A stretch of 64,000 nucleotides of DNA from Leucosporidium creatinivorum. Lineage: Eukaryota > Basidiomycota > Microbotryomycetes > Leucosporidiales > Leucosporidiaceae. Positions 1 to 12,963 of this stretch are shown here, in pieces. A program made the translations under genes and the position numbers. The notes beneath the pieces were generated by a model that was not told where the DNA came from, ran no database searches, and saw only the letters and a list, made by a program, of their open reading frames with translations. Within the stretch, counting starts at the first letter, position 1, and every line of letters starts with the position of its first letter. Location of the stretch: NCBI GenBank assembly GCA_001600635.1, contig BCKL01000018.1:365974-429973 (forward strand), in the 5' to 3' direction.

Positions 1-3000
1 GAGTAGGAGGACTGTAGACGGGACAGGGAAGGGGAGAATCAGCAGGAAGCTCTCCAACTTCGGCGAAGGAAGCCAAAGACCTACCCTTGGGGTTGCGAAT
101 GAGAGCGCGAGCGATGGCAATCTGTTGAGGGGACCAGGAATGAGCTCGGCGCCTTGACTAACGACCGAAAATGACTCACGCGCTGTTTTTGTCCACCAGA
201 GAGCTGAGTGCCCTTTCCTCCGACCTCGGTATCATAGCCGTCGGGCAGAGACATGACAAAGTCGTGGATGCTGCGACGAGTCGAACGTCAGCGAGGTTCG
301 GCGCATGCAAGCGGCAGGCTCACTTGGCATCGCGGCAGGCTTGTTCGACCTGCTCCTGCGTGACCTGGTCTGCGGGCACAGATGCTCCCAGCGTAATGTT
401 GAAGCGCACGCTGCCTGCGTAGAGTGTCTGCAACGGCGGGAAGGTCAGCGTCGAACCCTAGCTAAGAAGCGCCGAGCGAGCTTACCGGCTCTTGCGAGAC
501 GAGCGAGATCTGCTTGCGGTAAGACTGCACGTTGAGCTCCGAGATGTTTTGCCCGTCGACGAGGACGGCGCCGGAGAGGACGTCGCTGTGAACGGCGAGA
601 GTTAGTCGACGCGCGCAAGACCATCGCCGAGAGGGAAAGAGAGCGCACTAGAAACGCTCGACGAGCTGAATGAGGGTCGACTTGCCGCATCCCGAAGGTC
701 CGACGATGGCGACAAACTGACCGGGAAGGATTTCGAAGCTGCAAAGGGAGCGTTGGTGAGTCAGCGAGCGGCTTGCGAGCCAGCGCCGAACAAGGCTGAG
801 CTCGACTCACTCTAATCCTCGAAGCACACGGACATGAGGACGAGTAGGGTAGCGGAAGTGGACATCCTTGAACCTGATGTGGCCGGTGCATGTGTCGAAG
901 CTCTTGCCCGAGGGATCTGTAGCGTCAATGTCCGGCTCGGCATCCATGAGGGTGATGGCGTCGGCAGAGGCGCCGCGAGCCTTGCTCATATCGGGGACGT
1001 AGCTTTGGGAGAAGTCAGCGTCCATTTTGTTCCCTCGACGAGAGCGCACAACTCACGAGAAGACATTCCCAGCCTCGACGGCGGCGAAGGTGATGCTGAT
1101 GAGGGTGATGAAGAACTGGCGCGAATCCAGCTCTTGGCGAATCATGAGCTGAGCTCCCCACCCTGCGATATTGGAGCGTCGTCAGCGGCCTGGTCGAGCG
1201 AGGCGGAGTATGGCAAGCGAAGTCGGCGATGGGAGGGGAATTGCAATGCGACAAGGCTGAATCGACCCTGACTCACAAAAGACCAGCGCGAGAACCCAGA
1301 AGAGGATACTGTACATGGGAAAGCATTAGAAGCTGTCGAGGCGCGAGCCTCGGTTGAACTTACCTCTGAGAGAGCGAATATAGCCCGTTGGCGAAGATGG
1401 CCGAGCGATGAGCAACTCGCATGGGCTCGTCGAGGTACTGCGAGTAGATGCGCGAGCAATCGTCCTCGCGAGTCAAGCTGGCCACCGTTCGAATGGCGCT
1501 GGCCGCCTCGCAAGCCATCTGAGCACTCTGGTTGTAGCTCTTCTTGTTCTTCTCGTCCTTGAGAACGACGACCTTGAGTCGAATGAGGCCAGCCTAATCA
1601 TGTTGCAGTGGTACATGAGGTCGTAGTAGAGGATAAGGTGAACCGAAAGGTCAGCCAACGCCGAGCAGACCTCGAGAAAGCTGAGGCTTACCACGACGGT
1701 CACGGGCATGCAAGCGATGGCGACGAGTGCTAGTTTCCATCCGTAGCAGCATCCGATGATCGCACCAACGAGTAGCGTCACTGGGCGAAGTGTTGTAGTG
1801 CGGATCAGGTCGACTTCCTTCGGCGCGAGAGGGAAAGACGGCGCTACTCACCGACGTTCTGCACGATGAGGCCTCCGGTCTGACCAAAGAGTCCGGCAAT
1901 CTTCTGTGCAAGATCAGCGCTGTAGGTTGTAACAAGTGCAAGTTAGTGGAGGTTGGAGCGGAGGAGGCGAAAGGGAGCTTACACCTGAGAAGTGAGGAAG
2001 CCGGTTGAGTTCTTGTCGATGTCGAAGAAGGCGATCTGTCGATAGCACTGCATGAGCGAGGTAGTCCCCAAGTAGCCAACCAGAAGCACTCACGTCCTGG
2101 CGGAGGGTGGCAGCGAAGACGCCGAGGCGGATTCGGCGAGAGAGATGCTCTACCGTAGCGGTGAAGGCGAGAGCTTGGATGACGGCGAAGAAAGTGGCAA
2201 GGATGGAGATGATGAAGGCGTATAGTGCATAGCGATTGGCACCACTGCGAAGCTCATCCCGCTGAGTGTTAGGGTCGAGTGAGTAAACGCCGACAATGCC
2301 GCCTGTGGTGCAGGGGAAGGTTAACAAGCCGTCTGATGGCAAGCTGGAAACACACGAGCTCGCCGAAGACGATGCCAAACACGGGGTAGACCTAGGGGAG
2401 GGGGAAGCCGAGGTCAGCAAGTCGTAGCGTCGAGCGAGCGCCGAGCCGGCAGCCGAGGATAAACTCACACAACCGCAGATAACGGCGGAGACGGTGCCGG
2501 CGATATACGGCACGTACTGATCCCTGTTGATGTGCAGCATCCTTCGAATGAGGTACATGAACGAGTAGGTCTTGGGCTCGTGCACGCCAGTCTCGAGATC
2601 GCGCTGCTGCTTCTGCTCGAGCGCCTCGCTCGCCGCAGACCGACCCGTTCCCGTCCGCTTGAGGTTCTCGAACTGAGGCTTTTCGTTGCGAGCCATCTCC
2701 TCGAGCTGTTCCCGAGTGAACTGTCCGGGGGCGACCGTCTTCTCGTCGTCGATGACCGAGCTGGCCTCCGAGTCGCCTTCCTCCTCGTCGCGGAAGCGTT
2801 GGGCGTTGACGAGACGGGAGTAGGCGCCGTCGGGATTGCGAAGGAGGTTCTCGTGGGCGGAACCGGCGTCCGAGGTCATGCCGGACTCGAGGATGTGCCC
2901 AGCGGTGAGGACGATGATTTGGTGGGCATCCTTGATGGTCGAAAGGCGATGGGCGATGGTGATGGTGGTGCGGCCAGCCGAGGCGCGGTCGAGAGCATCC

Positions 3001-6000
3001 TGAACGATGGCTTCAGACGCCGTGTCGAGAGCCGAGGTGGCTGCGAGGGCGAAGGGAGTCAGCGAGCCGTCTGTCAAGTGGCGCCGAGCAAGCTCACCCT
3101 CGTCGAGCAGAAGGATCTGAGGGTTTCCGACAATGGCACGGGCGATGGCGATCTGGAGCAGGAGGCTGGGTTAGTCTCGAGGGACGACGGAGAAATCGGA
3201 GGGACCGACTCGTTGCTTTTGACCACCCTGCGAAGCGGTAAGCGAGCTAGGTTAGCTTCCGCGATGCGTGGTGCAGCTAAGCCCCGAAGCACGACTTACC
3301 GAGAGGAGCATACCACGCTCTCCGATCAGAGTATCGTAGCCTTGGGGAAGCGCCTTGATGAAGCCGTCGGCGTTAGCCTCGGTGGCGGCCTGGACGATCC
3401 TCCTCCGCTTCTCCTCGGGCGACTCGTGCTCGTACTGAGTGCCGAACAGACCATGCTCGATGTTGCCGGCGACGGTGGTGGCGAAAAGGGTGGGCTCTTG
3501 CGAGACGAGACCGATCTGAGTGCGAAGCCAGCGAACGTTCAGGTCCTTGAGCTCGATGCCGTCGAGCTTGCAGCTGCCGCCGACGGGGTCGCTGGGAGGC
3601 GGGGAGGTGAGCAACGTCAGCTAGCCAGAGGGCTCAAGGGAGAGGCAGCTCACTAGAAGCGCTCGAGGAGGCCGATGATCGTCGACTTGCCGGATCCTGA
3701 ACCTCCGACGAGCTGCGAGAAGGCGCGCGCCGAGGTCAGCGACAGCTCGTCGATGGAGAGGAAACCAGCTCACAGCAGTCATCTTGCCCTTGGGGAAGAC
3801 AGCGTTAAACTTGTACAACACCTGAACGGCAGGTCGAGATGGGTAGATAAAGTCGACGTCCTTGAGCTCGATCACGCCGTCGACCGACTCGGGCTTGAGA
3901 CCATTCGGCGAGGCGGAGTCGATGACTGGCGTCCTGTCAATGGTGACGAAGATGGCAGAGGCGGCAGCGAGAGCATGGGCGATGGATCTGCGGGAGAGAG
4001 GAGCAACGAGGAGGAGGCGGGGCGGTCAGTATCGATCGACTTCGGCGTTCAAAGAGGTGCGCCCGAGCATCCATTACACATTCTCTGCGACGAGAAGTGG
4101 CAACGCCTTCGATAAGGAGAACTCACGTCATGCACGGGGTGAGCTCGGTGAGGGAGAAGGCGCCGATGACGATGGAGAAGAAACAGGTGATAACGTTGCC
4201 TGAGGTGCCGTGTCCCATGAGAATGAGGCTGCCTCCCCAGTAGAACGAGAGTGCGTAGGAGCTGTAGATGATGAAGAAGAAGAGGCCCATGCCGATGCCC
4301 ATCACGTTCGAAGACTTGATGCCGAGCTCAAGGCTGTCGGCGAGGGGAAATTGGCATCGATGGTCAGCCTGCGCCCTTCGACTCCTAAACCAACTGCACA
4401 GTCACTCACCAGCGAACGTTGTAGATGTCATAAAGGTCGGCGAGCTTCTTCTGGGTGCCGAAAGCGTGGGTGTTGCGAACGGAAGAGATGACCTCCTCGG
4501 CGAGCGTGGCGCCTTTGCCGGTCTCCTCGAGCATGTCGTTCTTGTAGCGAGCGAGGAAGAGGTCCATGGTCACTCCGGCGATTGCGATACAGGGGACTGA
4601 ATGAGTGGTGGGTCAACGACGGTTTCGCCGAGACGACGGCAGGGAAGAGCGAGCAGGTGGGAAGCAAGCTCACCGATGACACTGACGACGAGCGCCATCC
4701 TCCAGTTGACCACATAAGCCACGATGATTCCCGTGCAGAACATGGCGATGTACATGACGCTGCGAGAAGGGCGAAGGTCAGCTCAAGTCCACCGCCGAGC
4801 TCCCTTCTCGTCCATACTCACCTCATCGGGACCTTCTCGCTGATGCCGGCCTGGATGAGCGCCGTATCGGTCTCGATCTTGGTGGTGACAGCTCCTGCTC
4901 CGAGCGAATCGAAAAGGGCGATGTTTTGTCGGAGGACGGCCTTGAGGTAGTTCTCGCGGATGCGCCGAGTGCCGCTCTCGCCGGTCCACGACCAGGTGAA
5001 CATGTAGAGGTACGTAGCGACGACTATGAGGAAACAAGAGCGAGGTCAGTGAAGGTTTTGGCCGCGAGGGGAACGCCGAGCAGAGCTCGGTCGACTCAAT
5101 CCGACTCACACATGCCGATTCCTGAAGGAGAAGGAGTCAGCACATCTTTCATCGAGAAGATTGGAGACGACGTACCGATGTAGACGAGGTACAGCACATT
5201 CTTGGTGAGCTCTGCGTTGAGCGCATCGGAAGCTTGAGCGAGCCGAGCAGCTCCCTCGGGCGAGTTGTCGGCGGCTGCGACGGCCATGGAGTAGGAAGTG
5301 AATTGAGTAGTGAGGGATCCGAAGACTACCGTCATCAAGGGCTGAGCCACACCTGTAGCAGAGCACAGAGCATATTCAGCTCACGAGCGCTTGGCGAAGG
5401 GTTTCGGCGCGCAGGAGCTCACCAGCAACGATGGCCGCCAGAACGCCGATAACATTGAGCAGAAGTTCTGCTTTGTTGTGGAAGCGGAACAGCTGGGCGA
5501 AGGATGCAGGTTTCCTCTTCTCCAAGTAGACCTGAGATGCGAGATCGGAGCCGAGAACGGGAGATGGAGTGAGCACGCGGTCCGCTCTCTGAGCGACTCT
5601 GCAAGCACTCACCTGCTCAGCTACAATCCTACGTTGCTCAGCCGTCAAGCCAGCCATTTCCGGGTCATCCTCGGTCGCAATGACTGCCTCCTTGTCAGCC
5701 GAATTGCTGATCTTGTTGTTGCGAAGAGAGTCCTTTTCATCAAGAGTCGTCGAGGTGGAGAGGGCGGTGGCTGGGATACCGAGAAGTGCTCCTGGTACTG
5801 GTACAGAAGCAGCGGCGAGGGCGACAGGCTCGATCGTCGAGTTCGGGGTTGGCGAAGTGGAGCTGAGGTCGTGTGCGGAGAGAGGGGGAGAAGGCGAGTT
5901 GTAGGTAGCTGAGGAGGCCATGGTCCCGGGTCCTTCCTGTAGCTTGTTCTTGCTAGTCGAGTCGAGTGGCAGCTTGTACCGCTTGTCAAGAGGGAGAAGA

Positions 6001-6092
6001 GCGAGGCTGCAAGAGCTCGCAAGGTGGGTCAGCTCTGCCTGTCGCGCGCGCTTCTGAAGAGCCGGGTCGCTTGCTGAGCGTTTGAGGGCCAT
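1..6092 (-). CDS. Full-size ABCB (MDR/Pmd1/Ste6-type) ABC exporter, 3' end off the window
   Basis: Membrane ATP-driven exporter with TMD-NBD-TMD-NBD order, read right to left over many short introns. The N-terminal ~200 residues are Ser/Pro-rich and cytosolic. TMD1 follows from about 5500. NBD1 shows a Walker [10 protein letters not shown] near 3700, a Q-loop [11 protein letters not shown] near 3490, and [11 protein letters not shown] plus the H-loop IAHRLST at 2940-3110. TMD2 spans about 2530-1300. NBD2 has FRYPTRP near 850, Walker [10 protein letters not shown] near 690 and SQEPTLYAGS-like Q-loop near 500. Its signature helix [12 protein letters not shown] is at about 85-130; Walker B and the stop lie beyond base 1. 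The start is uncertain: ATG at 6092 gives an extra N-terminus, but a second in-frame ATG at 5921 (MASSATYNS) has a better context, and the DNA between them contains a branch-site-like GCTGACC followed by CAG. Substrate unknown: multidrug or lipopeptide pheromone export are both possible. Confidence 0.9.
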
Positions 6093-7008
6093 CACCGCGC
6101 GCTACAGCATGCTGCTAGGGCTGCAGGGATGAGTCGATCCGTGNTGGAAATTGATGTTGCGGACTGTGCAGCGAGTCATTNTGCTCCTCTCNCGCAAGCC
6201 TGGGTGGAGAGAAGCCGAAGCATGCTCTTGACTGGCACCACCGAAATGGGANCTGCGCGATGTAATCGAGTCATTTGTGACCTTTANAAGTGNGGATGCG
6301 ACTAGATAAACAAAGAGCTGCACCTAGAGTACCCCCGAAACTCACCTGCTTACAGCCAGACTCCCGCCAAAGTCCCCCTCGCAGCCAGCGCCGAGAAGAG
6401 CTTACGCGCGCTTGAGGAAGGGTACAGTGTCACGTGGCAGAGTCTGCTGTCCTGTAGCTGAGCTTGCGTTGTGAAGTGAATAGCTCTCTTGTCGCTGACA
6501 GACGCCCGACGAGCGCAGTCGGCAGAGAGGGAGTCGCCAGACTTGCTGCTCGGCGCCGCTCCAAAGGCGAAGGGCGAGGGGTGGAGTCGCGCTCGCTCGC
6601 TGCACGATGAAAGCGGTGTGCTTGTGGCGATTTGAGAGAAGCTCCTCGTCTTGCTGAGAGGTAGATGTAGCTCTATGCAGTCGTCGACCGAATCCCGAAG
6701 CAGCGCCGAGCAGTCGCTCTCAGCTCCCTCCTCTCATTCGCAGCAGACCGGGCAGGGACAAGGTATGATGGTGAAGCGCACCAAGGCGCGAGTAAAGCAT
6801 ATTGTCAAAGATAACACAAAGTGTAAAAGTGTGTCGTGGTGGTAGAAAATCGAAGTCCCTCCGTTGCTGCTCCTTCCTTCCTTCCTTCCTCTTGGCCGAC
6901 CTTTAGTAGGTAAACGCTTAGAGCTCCTGCGAGGCCTTGCCATCCTTCTTCGACTTCCTGTGAGAGTGGAGACGAGGGTCAGCGGCGAAGCTCAAGATGA
7001 GCGAGGAG
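5960..7008. repeat. Left copy of 1,049-bp inverted repeat R
   Basis: Reverse complement of 11557-12605: coordinates of matching bases always sum to 18565, so no indel separates the copies. It contains the upstream/N-terminal region of the ABC exporter, an intergenic spacer with a short (CCTT)n run near 6870, and the last exon plus part of intron 3 of histone H2A. I found one substitution (about 6986 against 11579, in the H2A intron). Undefined bases at 6144, 6181, 6192, 6252, 6287 and 6293 mirror N positions in the other copy. Confidence 0.97.
6918..6957 (-). pseudogene. Orphan last exon of histone H2A (3' fragment)
   Basis: Encodes the H2A tail KSKKDGKASQEL with its stop codon and the preceding intron 3' end (to 7008), then homology to H2A ends abruptly. 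The rest of the gene is absent here; the intact gene is at 11020-11647. It is therefore a breakpoint relic carried by repeat R, lying upstream of the ABC exporter where it may now act only as spacer. Confidence 0.9.
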
Positions 7009-7577
7009 GGCTCTTGAGCGCTCGCCGAGCATCGGGCTCGGCGTTGCCGGTTGCGATCCTTGCTGCCACTGGAGGCCGTTGGAGCTCCTGTGGCGAGCGA
7101 AACCCGCTCAGACCTACCTTGTGAAGCTGTTTCGGCTCTCTGCACCTCGTCAAATCGCGCAGATGCGCCTCGCGTCCCCTCATCGAGCTACGTTGCCTTC
7201 AGCGAACCGAGCAAGGCTAGCGCGCTCACCGTAGAGCAGGGGCAGCTACCCAACGTATCCAGTAAGCCCTCGGCTGAATGTGTAGAGCTAACACCCTCCT
7301 CATCTGGTGAACGAGCTCCGTCTGTCCCCCCTCCTCCAACTGCCAGCTGAGCTCCGGCCTTTTTTGTTCTCGACTTGAGCGCTCAGGGGGCCAATGAAGC
7401 TGTACAGAAGCAGTCCCCTCGGACCAGGTCTAGTCTCACTGCTCGCCGGTCATTGTGCGTAGCCGGAGACGGACCCCTCGAGGTGGAGCAGCGGCTCGAC
7501 GTCTCGACTTTCGCTCCTCTCCTTCCTCCTCATTCGTTTCGTTGAAGCTTCCGACAGCTCCACTACATACGGTCAAC
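7009..7577. other. Gene-free spacer between repeat R and the beta-lactamase-like gene
   Basis: No open frame with recognisable homology or splice structure. It should hold the promoter and 5' UTR of the gene starting at 7578; pyrimidine-rich tracts (CTCTCCTTCCTCCTC at about 7516) sit just upstream of that start. Nothing else is visible. Confidence 0.5.
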
Positions 7578-9383
7578 ATGAGCGACCTCTCCACCTCCTT
7601 GAAAGCCCTCCTCGCTGCTGCAGTGGATCGCAAAGCAGCGCCGGGTCTTTCGGCAGTGGCCTTCGACCGTCACGGCGTCTTCGCTCAGGCCGCTACAGGA
7701 TTCGCCGATGTAAAGACCAAGAACCCCCTCACGCTCGACACGGTGGTCTGGCTCGCCTCTGCCTCCAAGCTGGCAGTCTCGCTCCTCACGCTGCGCGCCG
7801 CCGAGAAGCACCACTTCGACATTGATTCGCATGAGCAGCTCGTCAAGCTCGTTCCCGAGTTGTGCAGGGATTGGGAGGGATCCAAGGTGTATGATCTGTT
7901 TGATGGCAAAGGCGAGGAGGGCGAGTGGAGATTCAGGAAGGCGCCCGAGAGCGACAAGCTGTGAGTCGGATGCTCGATTTCCTCGCTGAGGGGCAACGGG
8001 AATTGCAGAGGATGGTGATACATAAAAAGGCTCAGTTTCGGAGCCCATACCTCCCTCGCCCTGCGCCATCACTGCCGAGAGGTCTCACTAAACCCCTTCC
8101 CCTCTTCGGCCTTCAGCACTGTTCGCCAGATGCTCACTCACACGACGGGCTACGGCTACTTCTTCAACCGAGAGGAGAATGTATGGCTAGTAAGTCTACT
8201 CGCCCGAAGCTCCTGAGATAGGAGCTGACGACCTCGAGTAGAACGAGCACACTGAAGGAGGAACCGACCTCGGCTCCATGCTCTCCCTCAACGCTCCTCG
8301 TATCTGGGAGGCCGACAAGAAGTGGAAGTGAGTAGGAGCCACATCTCTACGCCCTTGAACTCTCAAGCTGACCCCCCACTCCTCCTACAGCTACGGCAGT
8401 TTGTCAACTTCTCCTGCCCCTGCTTCCGCCGAGCTCGCTGACCTCTCCTCCTCCTCCTGCAGTGGGCTGCGACTGGCTCGCCGTCATCATCCCTCGTATC
8501 ACTGGCATCTCCCTACGCGCCTCCTTCCATCAATACCTCTTCGAACCCCTCGGCATCGCTCCCGATACTCTCGACTCTTTCCGCACTCCCGCCATGGACG
8601 CCCAGCGCGGTGCATTTGCCATGCGTACTCCCTCAGACTCGGATACACCTTTTATTCCACTTTCCTTTCCATTCGATACACCCCAATTCGAGGCCACGCC
8701 TCCTGAGGGCAAGAACCCTCTCACCTCGGCGCCGCTCTGGGGGACTCTGCCCGCGTTCGCTACCATCCTCCAATCGCTGCTGAACGAGGAAGGACCCTTG
8801 GATCGCTCCGGAAGTCCTCTCCTCTCCGCTAAGATGTGGGAACGCGCCCGTGGAGACGCTCTCGCCGAATTGGGAATCGACATCCCTCAGCGCCCGGTAT
8901 TCTCGGAGAGCCTGGTGCCCGTGATGGCGCTTGGAGTGGAGTGGTGGAAGAAGCCTGCTAGGGTGTTGAAGGAGGGAGAGGACTCGAAGCTGGGTTGGAG
9001 TCTGCTCCAGGCGACGGTGTTGAAGGAGGAGGTAAGTCCAGCTTCGCCGAGAAGCTCAGCGGGCGCTGATTTTGGCTTCGTGCACTCACTACAGTCCGCT
9101 ACGGGTCTTCAGCCTGGTACGATCACTTGGGCGGGTCTCGCCAATACGTGCGCTTTCTCACTCCCTGCCGCTCCCTTCCTCGGGCGCTCGCCGCTAACCT
9201 TGGCCCCCTCCTCCTACTTCGCCTCGCTCCCACCGCTACAGCTACTACTTCATCGACCGCTCACAAGGTATCGGAGCAATTGTCACTACCCAGTTCTTCC
9301 CCTGGGGTACGCAAGAGATGCTCAACGTTCGCGACGAGGTGGAGCGATGGACGGTCGCCAATAACCTCAAGAGGGCAGGCTAA
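7578..9383 (+). CDS. Beta-lactamase/transpeptidase-like serine hydrolase (class C fold)
   Basis: Member of the fungal class-C beta-lactamase/esterase family (LovD-like, EstB-like). The N-terminus MSDLSTSLKALLAAAVDRK leads to the S-x-x-K catalytic motif in WLASASKLAVSLL (about residue 60), followed by TVRQMLTHTTGYGYFF after the first intron. A late segment LGWSLLQATVLKEE and WAGLANTYYFIDRSQGIGA corresponds to the H/W-x-G region of the fold, and the protein ends at NNLKRAG. At least six introns were placed, for example 7963-8115, the one starting after NREENVWL near 8190, and one ending just before YYFIDRSQ near 9240; protein about 400 aa, normal for the family. An upstream in-frame ATG at 7455 exists, but the relic paralog at 13224 starts at the equivalent MS-DLSTS, supporting 7578. 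Substrate unknown; secondary-metabolite acyl transfer or ester hydrolysis are the usual roles. Confidence 0.85.
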
Positions 9384-9935
9384 TAATCTGAGAGCGGCGG
9401 AGTTGATATGCTTATTATCGGAAGATATTGGTGGTCTATCGCTAGTACCGAGGCCAGAGAGAGCTGTGTCGGACAGCAAGCTGGGCGGGAGTTGACACCG
9501 GCGCTCGGCGAAAGCCTCAGTCCCCCTCCCACCCGCAGAGGCGCAGTCAGCTCGAGACAGCAAGCCCGACAGTCTACTGAGGTGCAATGTTGCGTCTGGG
9601 GTGCGACGGCGAGCCTCGAGGACAAGCGAGGGGAGCTTAATCAGCGCTCGGCGAAGGGTCCTCAGACTGCTCTCGAGACGGCGGTGGGCGGTCACGTGAT
9701 GAGCTACAGCTTCGCGCTGTCCGTGTAGCTTGCTCAGCTGCAGCAAACGATCGACGAGCACGTCTCACAAGCAGTCTTTCACTCGCTCTCTGGCTCTCTC
9801 ACTCTCGGCGATGGTCAAGACTCGCAGCGTGAAGTGTAGTTGAAACGGCATGGCATTGCTCGCGAAGTAAAGTGCAAAGGGGGTAGTGATTGAAGAACGA
9901 AGGGGGAGAATGGACAAGCGGGGTCTCGAGTTGCT
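9384..9935. other. Intergenic region between convergent genes
   Basis: Holds the 3' UTRs of the beta-lactamase-like gene and of H2B. No coding signal. Contains repeated CTCGGCGAA heptamer cores near 9505 and 9648. Confidence 0.5.
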
Positions 9936-10671
9936 CTACTTGGAGGAGGAGAACTGTGGGAGGAAGCGAAGGATCAGCGCCGAGCTCGGGTGATGAGGCG
10001 CGGTAGGATGCTCACCTTGGTGACGGCCTTGGTGCCCTCGGAGATGGCGTGCTTGGAGAGCTCTCCGGGAAGGATGAGGCGGACCGCTGTGGGTGAGAGA
10101 GAGAGGGAGTCAGCTCCAAGTCGCGTCGTCGTCGTCGCCGAGCACGGTCAAACTCACAAGTCTGGATCTCGCGGGAAGAAATGGTCGACTTCTTGTTGTA
10201 GGAAGCGAGCTTGGAGGCCTCTCCAGCGATGCGCTCGAAGATGTCGTTGACGAACGAGTTGAGGATGAGCATGGCCTTGTTGGAGATTCCAGTGTCGGGG
10301 TGGACCTGCTTGAGGACCTTGTAGATGTAGGACGAGTAGGTCTCCTTGCGGATCTTGCGCTTCTTCTTCTTGTCACCCTCGGCGGCGGGAGCCTTCTTGA
10401 CGGCCTTCTTGGCCTGTTGAACGAGAGACGCGTCGAGCGGTCAGCTGTGATTCTCGGCGAGAGCAGCGCTGCGGTGTATGATGCTCTAGAGACTCACGGG
10501 AGCCTTTCCAGCGGGAGCCTTGGAGGCGGGGGCCTTGCCAGCGGTGGAGGCGGGCTTCTTCTGTAGTGGTGTGAAGAGCGAGAGTCAGTTCAAGATGTGA
10601 CGACGCGTCGAAACAGCGACGGCGGGAGCAAGGGAGCAACGAACCTCGGCGGCGGCGGACTTGGGGGCCAT
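9936..10671 (-). CDS. HTB: Histone H2B
   Basis: Core nucleosomal histone, ~143 aa, in five exons. The first exon is only 27 nt (MAPKSAAAE) with a GTTCGT donor. Then come the Lys/Ala-rich tail [16 protein letters not shown], the histone fold from [19 protein letters not shown] through [19 protein letters not shown] and [18 protein letters not shown], and the fungal C-terminus AVTKFSSSK. It contains the expected KAVTK ubiquitination lysine region. It lies divergently to H2A with 348 bp between start codons, the classic fungal arrangement, so S-phase co-regulation is expected. Four introns in a histone gene is typical of basidiomycetes. Confidence 0.97.
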
Positions 10672-11019
10672 TGTGTAGTAGAGTAGGGGGTTGGGAGGTG
10701 GGAGAAGGTGTAGTGAAGCTGAGAGCGAGTGATGAGAAGGAAGGAGAGAGGCGAAAGCGACGAAATTGGCCTTATATTCTCGAGTTTGTTTGTCGCAATT
10801 CCTAGCCTAAGTCATTTTCAAGAAACTAGGCGGAGGTTACTTACTTCATTTCTCATTCTTACGTTTTTCGTTTCGGGTACGTACCCTCCATTTCCACACG
10901 GCCAACGACTTCGAGCTCGCTCCCTTCCTCTCCTTCTTTCCTCACCACTCGTACTTCGCTACAACTTCGCTCGCCTCTTCACCCACCTTTCAGCCCACCC
11001 CAACTTTATCTACTACAAC
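10672..11019. promoter_or_regulatory. Shared divergent H2B/H2A promoter
   Basis: 348 bp between the two histone start codons. It holds GCGAAAGCGACGAAATTGG near 10751 and an AT-richer core around 10770-10870 (for example TTATATTCTC), unusual in this GC-rich window. Only the position makes the promoter call firm; individual sites are not proven. Confidence 0.7.
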
Positions 11020-11647
<628 letters not shown>

Positions 11648-12472
11648 GCGTCTACCTACTAAAGGTCGGCCAAGAGGAAGGAAGGAAGGAAGGAGCAGCA
11701 ACGGAGGGACTTCGATTTTCTACCACCACGACACACTTTTACACTTTGTGTTATCTTTGACAATATGCTTTACTCGCGCCTTGGTGCGCTTCACCATCAT
11801 ACCTTGTCCCTGCCCGGTCTGCTGCGAATGAGAGGAGGGAGCTGAGAGCGACTGCTCGGCGCTGCTTCGGGATTCGGTCGACGACTGCATAGAGCTACAT
11901 CTACCTCTCAGCAAGACGAGGAGCTTCTCTCAAATCGCCACAAGCACACCGCTTTCATCGTGCAGCGAGCGAGCGCGACTCCACCCCTCGCCCTTCGCCT
12001 TTGGAGCGGCGCCGAGCAGCAAGTCTGGCGACTCCCTCTCTGCCGACTGCGCTCGTCGGGCGTCTGTCAGCGACAAGAGAGCTATTCACTTCACAACGCA
12101 AGCTCAGCTACAGGACAGCAGACTCTGCCACGTGACACTGTACCCTTCCTCAAGCGCGCGTAAGCTCTTCTCGGCGCTGGCTGCGAGGGGGACTTTGGCG
12201 GGAGTCTGGCTGTAAGCAGGTGAGTTTCGGGGGTACTCTAGGTGCAGCTCTTTGTTTATCTAGTCGCATCCNCACTTNTAAAGGTCACAAATGACTCGAT
12301 TACATCGCGCAGNTCCCATTTCGGTGGTGCCAGTCAAGAGCATGCTTCGGCTTCTCTCCACCCAGGCTTGCGNGAGAGGAGCANAATGACTCGCTGCACA
12401 GTCCGCAACATCAATTTCCANCACGGATCGACTCATCCCTGCAGCCCTAGCAGCATGCTGTAGCGCGCGGTG

Positions 12473-12605
12473 ATGGCCCTCAAACGCTCAGCAAGCGACC
12501 CGGCTCTTCAGAAGCGCGCGCGACAGGCAGAGCTGACCCACCTTGCGAGCTCTTGCAGCCTCGCTCTTCTCCCNCTTGACAAGCGGTACAAGCTGCCACT
12601 CGACT
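12473..12605 (+). pseudogene. Orphan 5' fragment of the ABC exporter gene
   Basis: Repeats the first ~44 codons of the long-form ABC exporter ([15 protein letters not shown] onward to KLPLD). The frame meets TAG exactly at the repeat boundary, and no transporter sequence follows. If the real ABC start is the downstream one (5921), this is a duplicated promoter/5' UTR rather than a coding relic. No evidence that it is expressed. Confidence 0.85.
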
Positions 12606-12963
12606 AGCGCAGGCCCTTCACCTTCTCTCGACTCGGCGCCGAGCAAGGCTCTCTTTCGACGATGAATCACGGGCTCGTGTGATTGCAGGAAATCGTCAAT
12701 CAGCTCCCTATGGCAGCAATGCTCACTCTACTACCCGCGCTTCCCTCGTAGTCAGCGATCAGACTCTGTGCCGCCCTCGAGCTCGTCTCGGCGCTCCCTC
12801 GGCTGGGAATTGGGTTGGGGGTAAAGGCTGGATTCCGTCGACTTCGCCTCTCTCCTTCCTTCTCATCACTCGGTCTCCTCAGCTTCACCTCTTGGCTTCT
12901 CCACCCTAGCTTCCCCTTTCCGTTTCACCTCCCCCCTTGCTCCATGCAATGCCATGCCTTGAT

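Noticed and set aside
2532-3656. 374-codon open frame on the plus strand inside the ABC exporter
   Set aside because: Antisense shadow of NBD1 exons and introns; the minus strand carries Walker A, DEATSALD and the H-loop.
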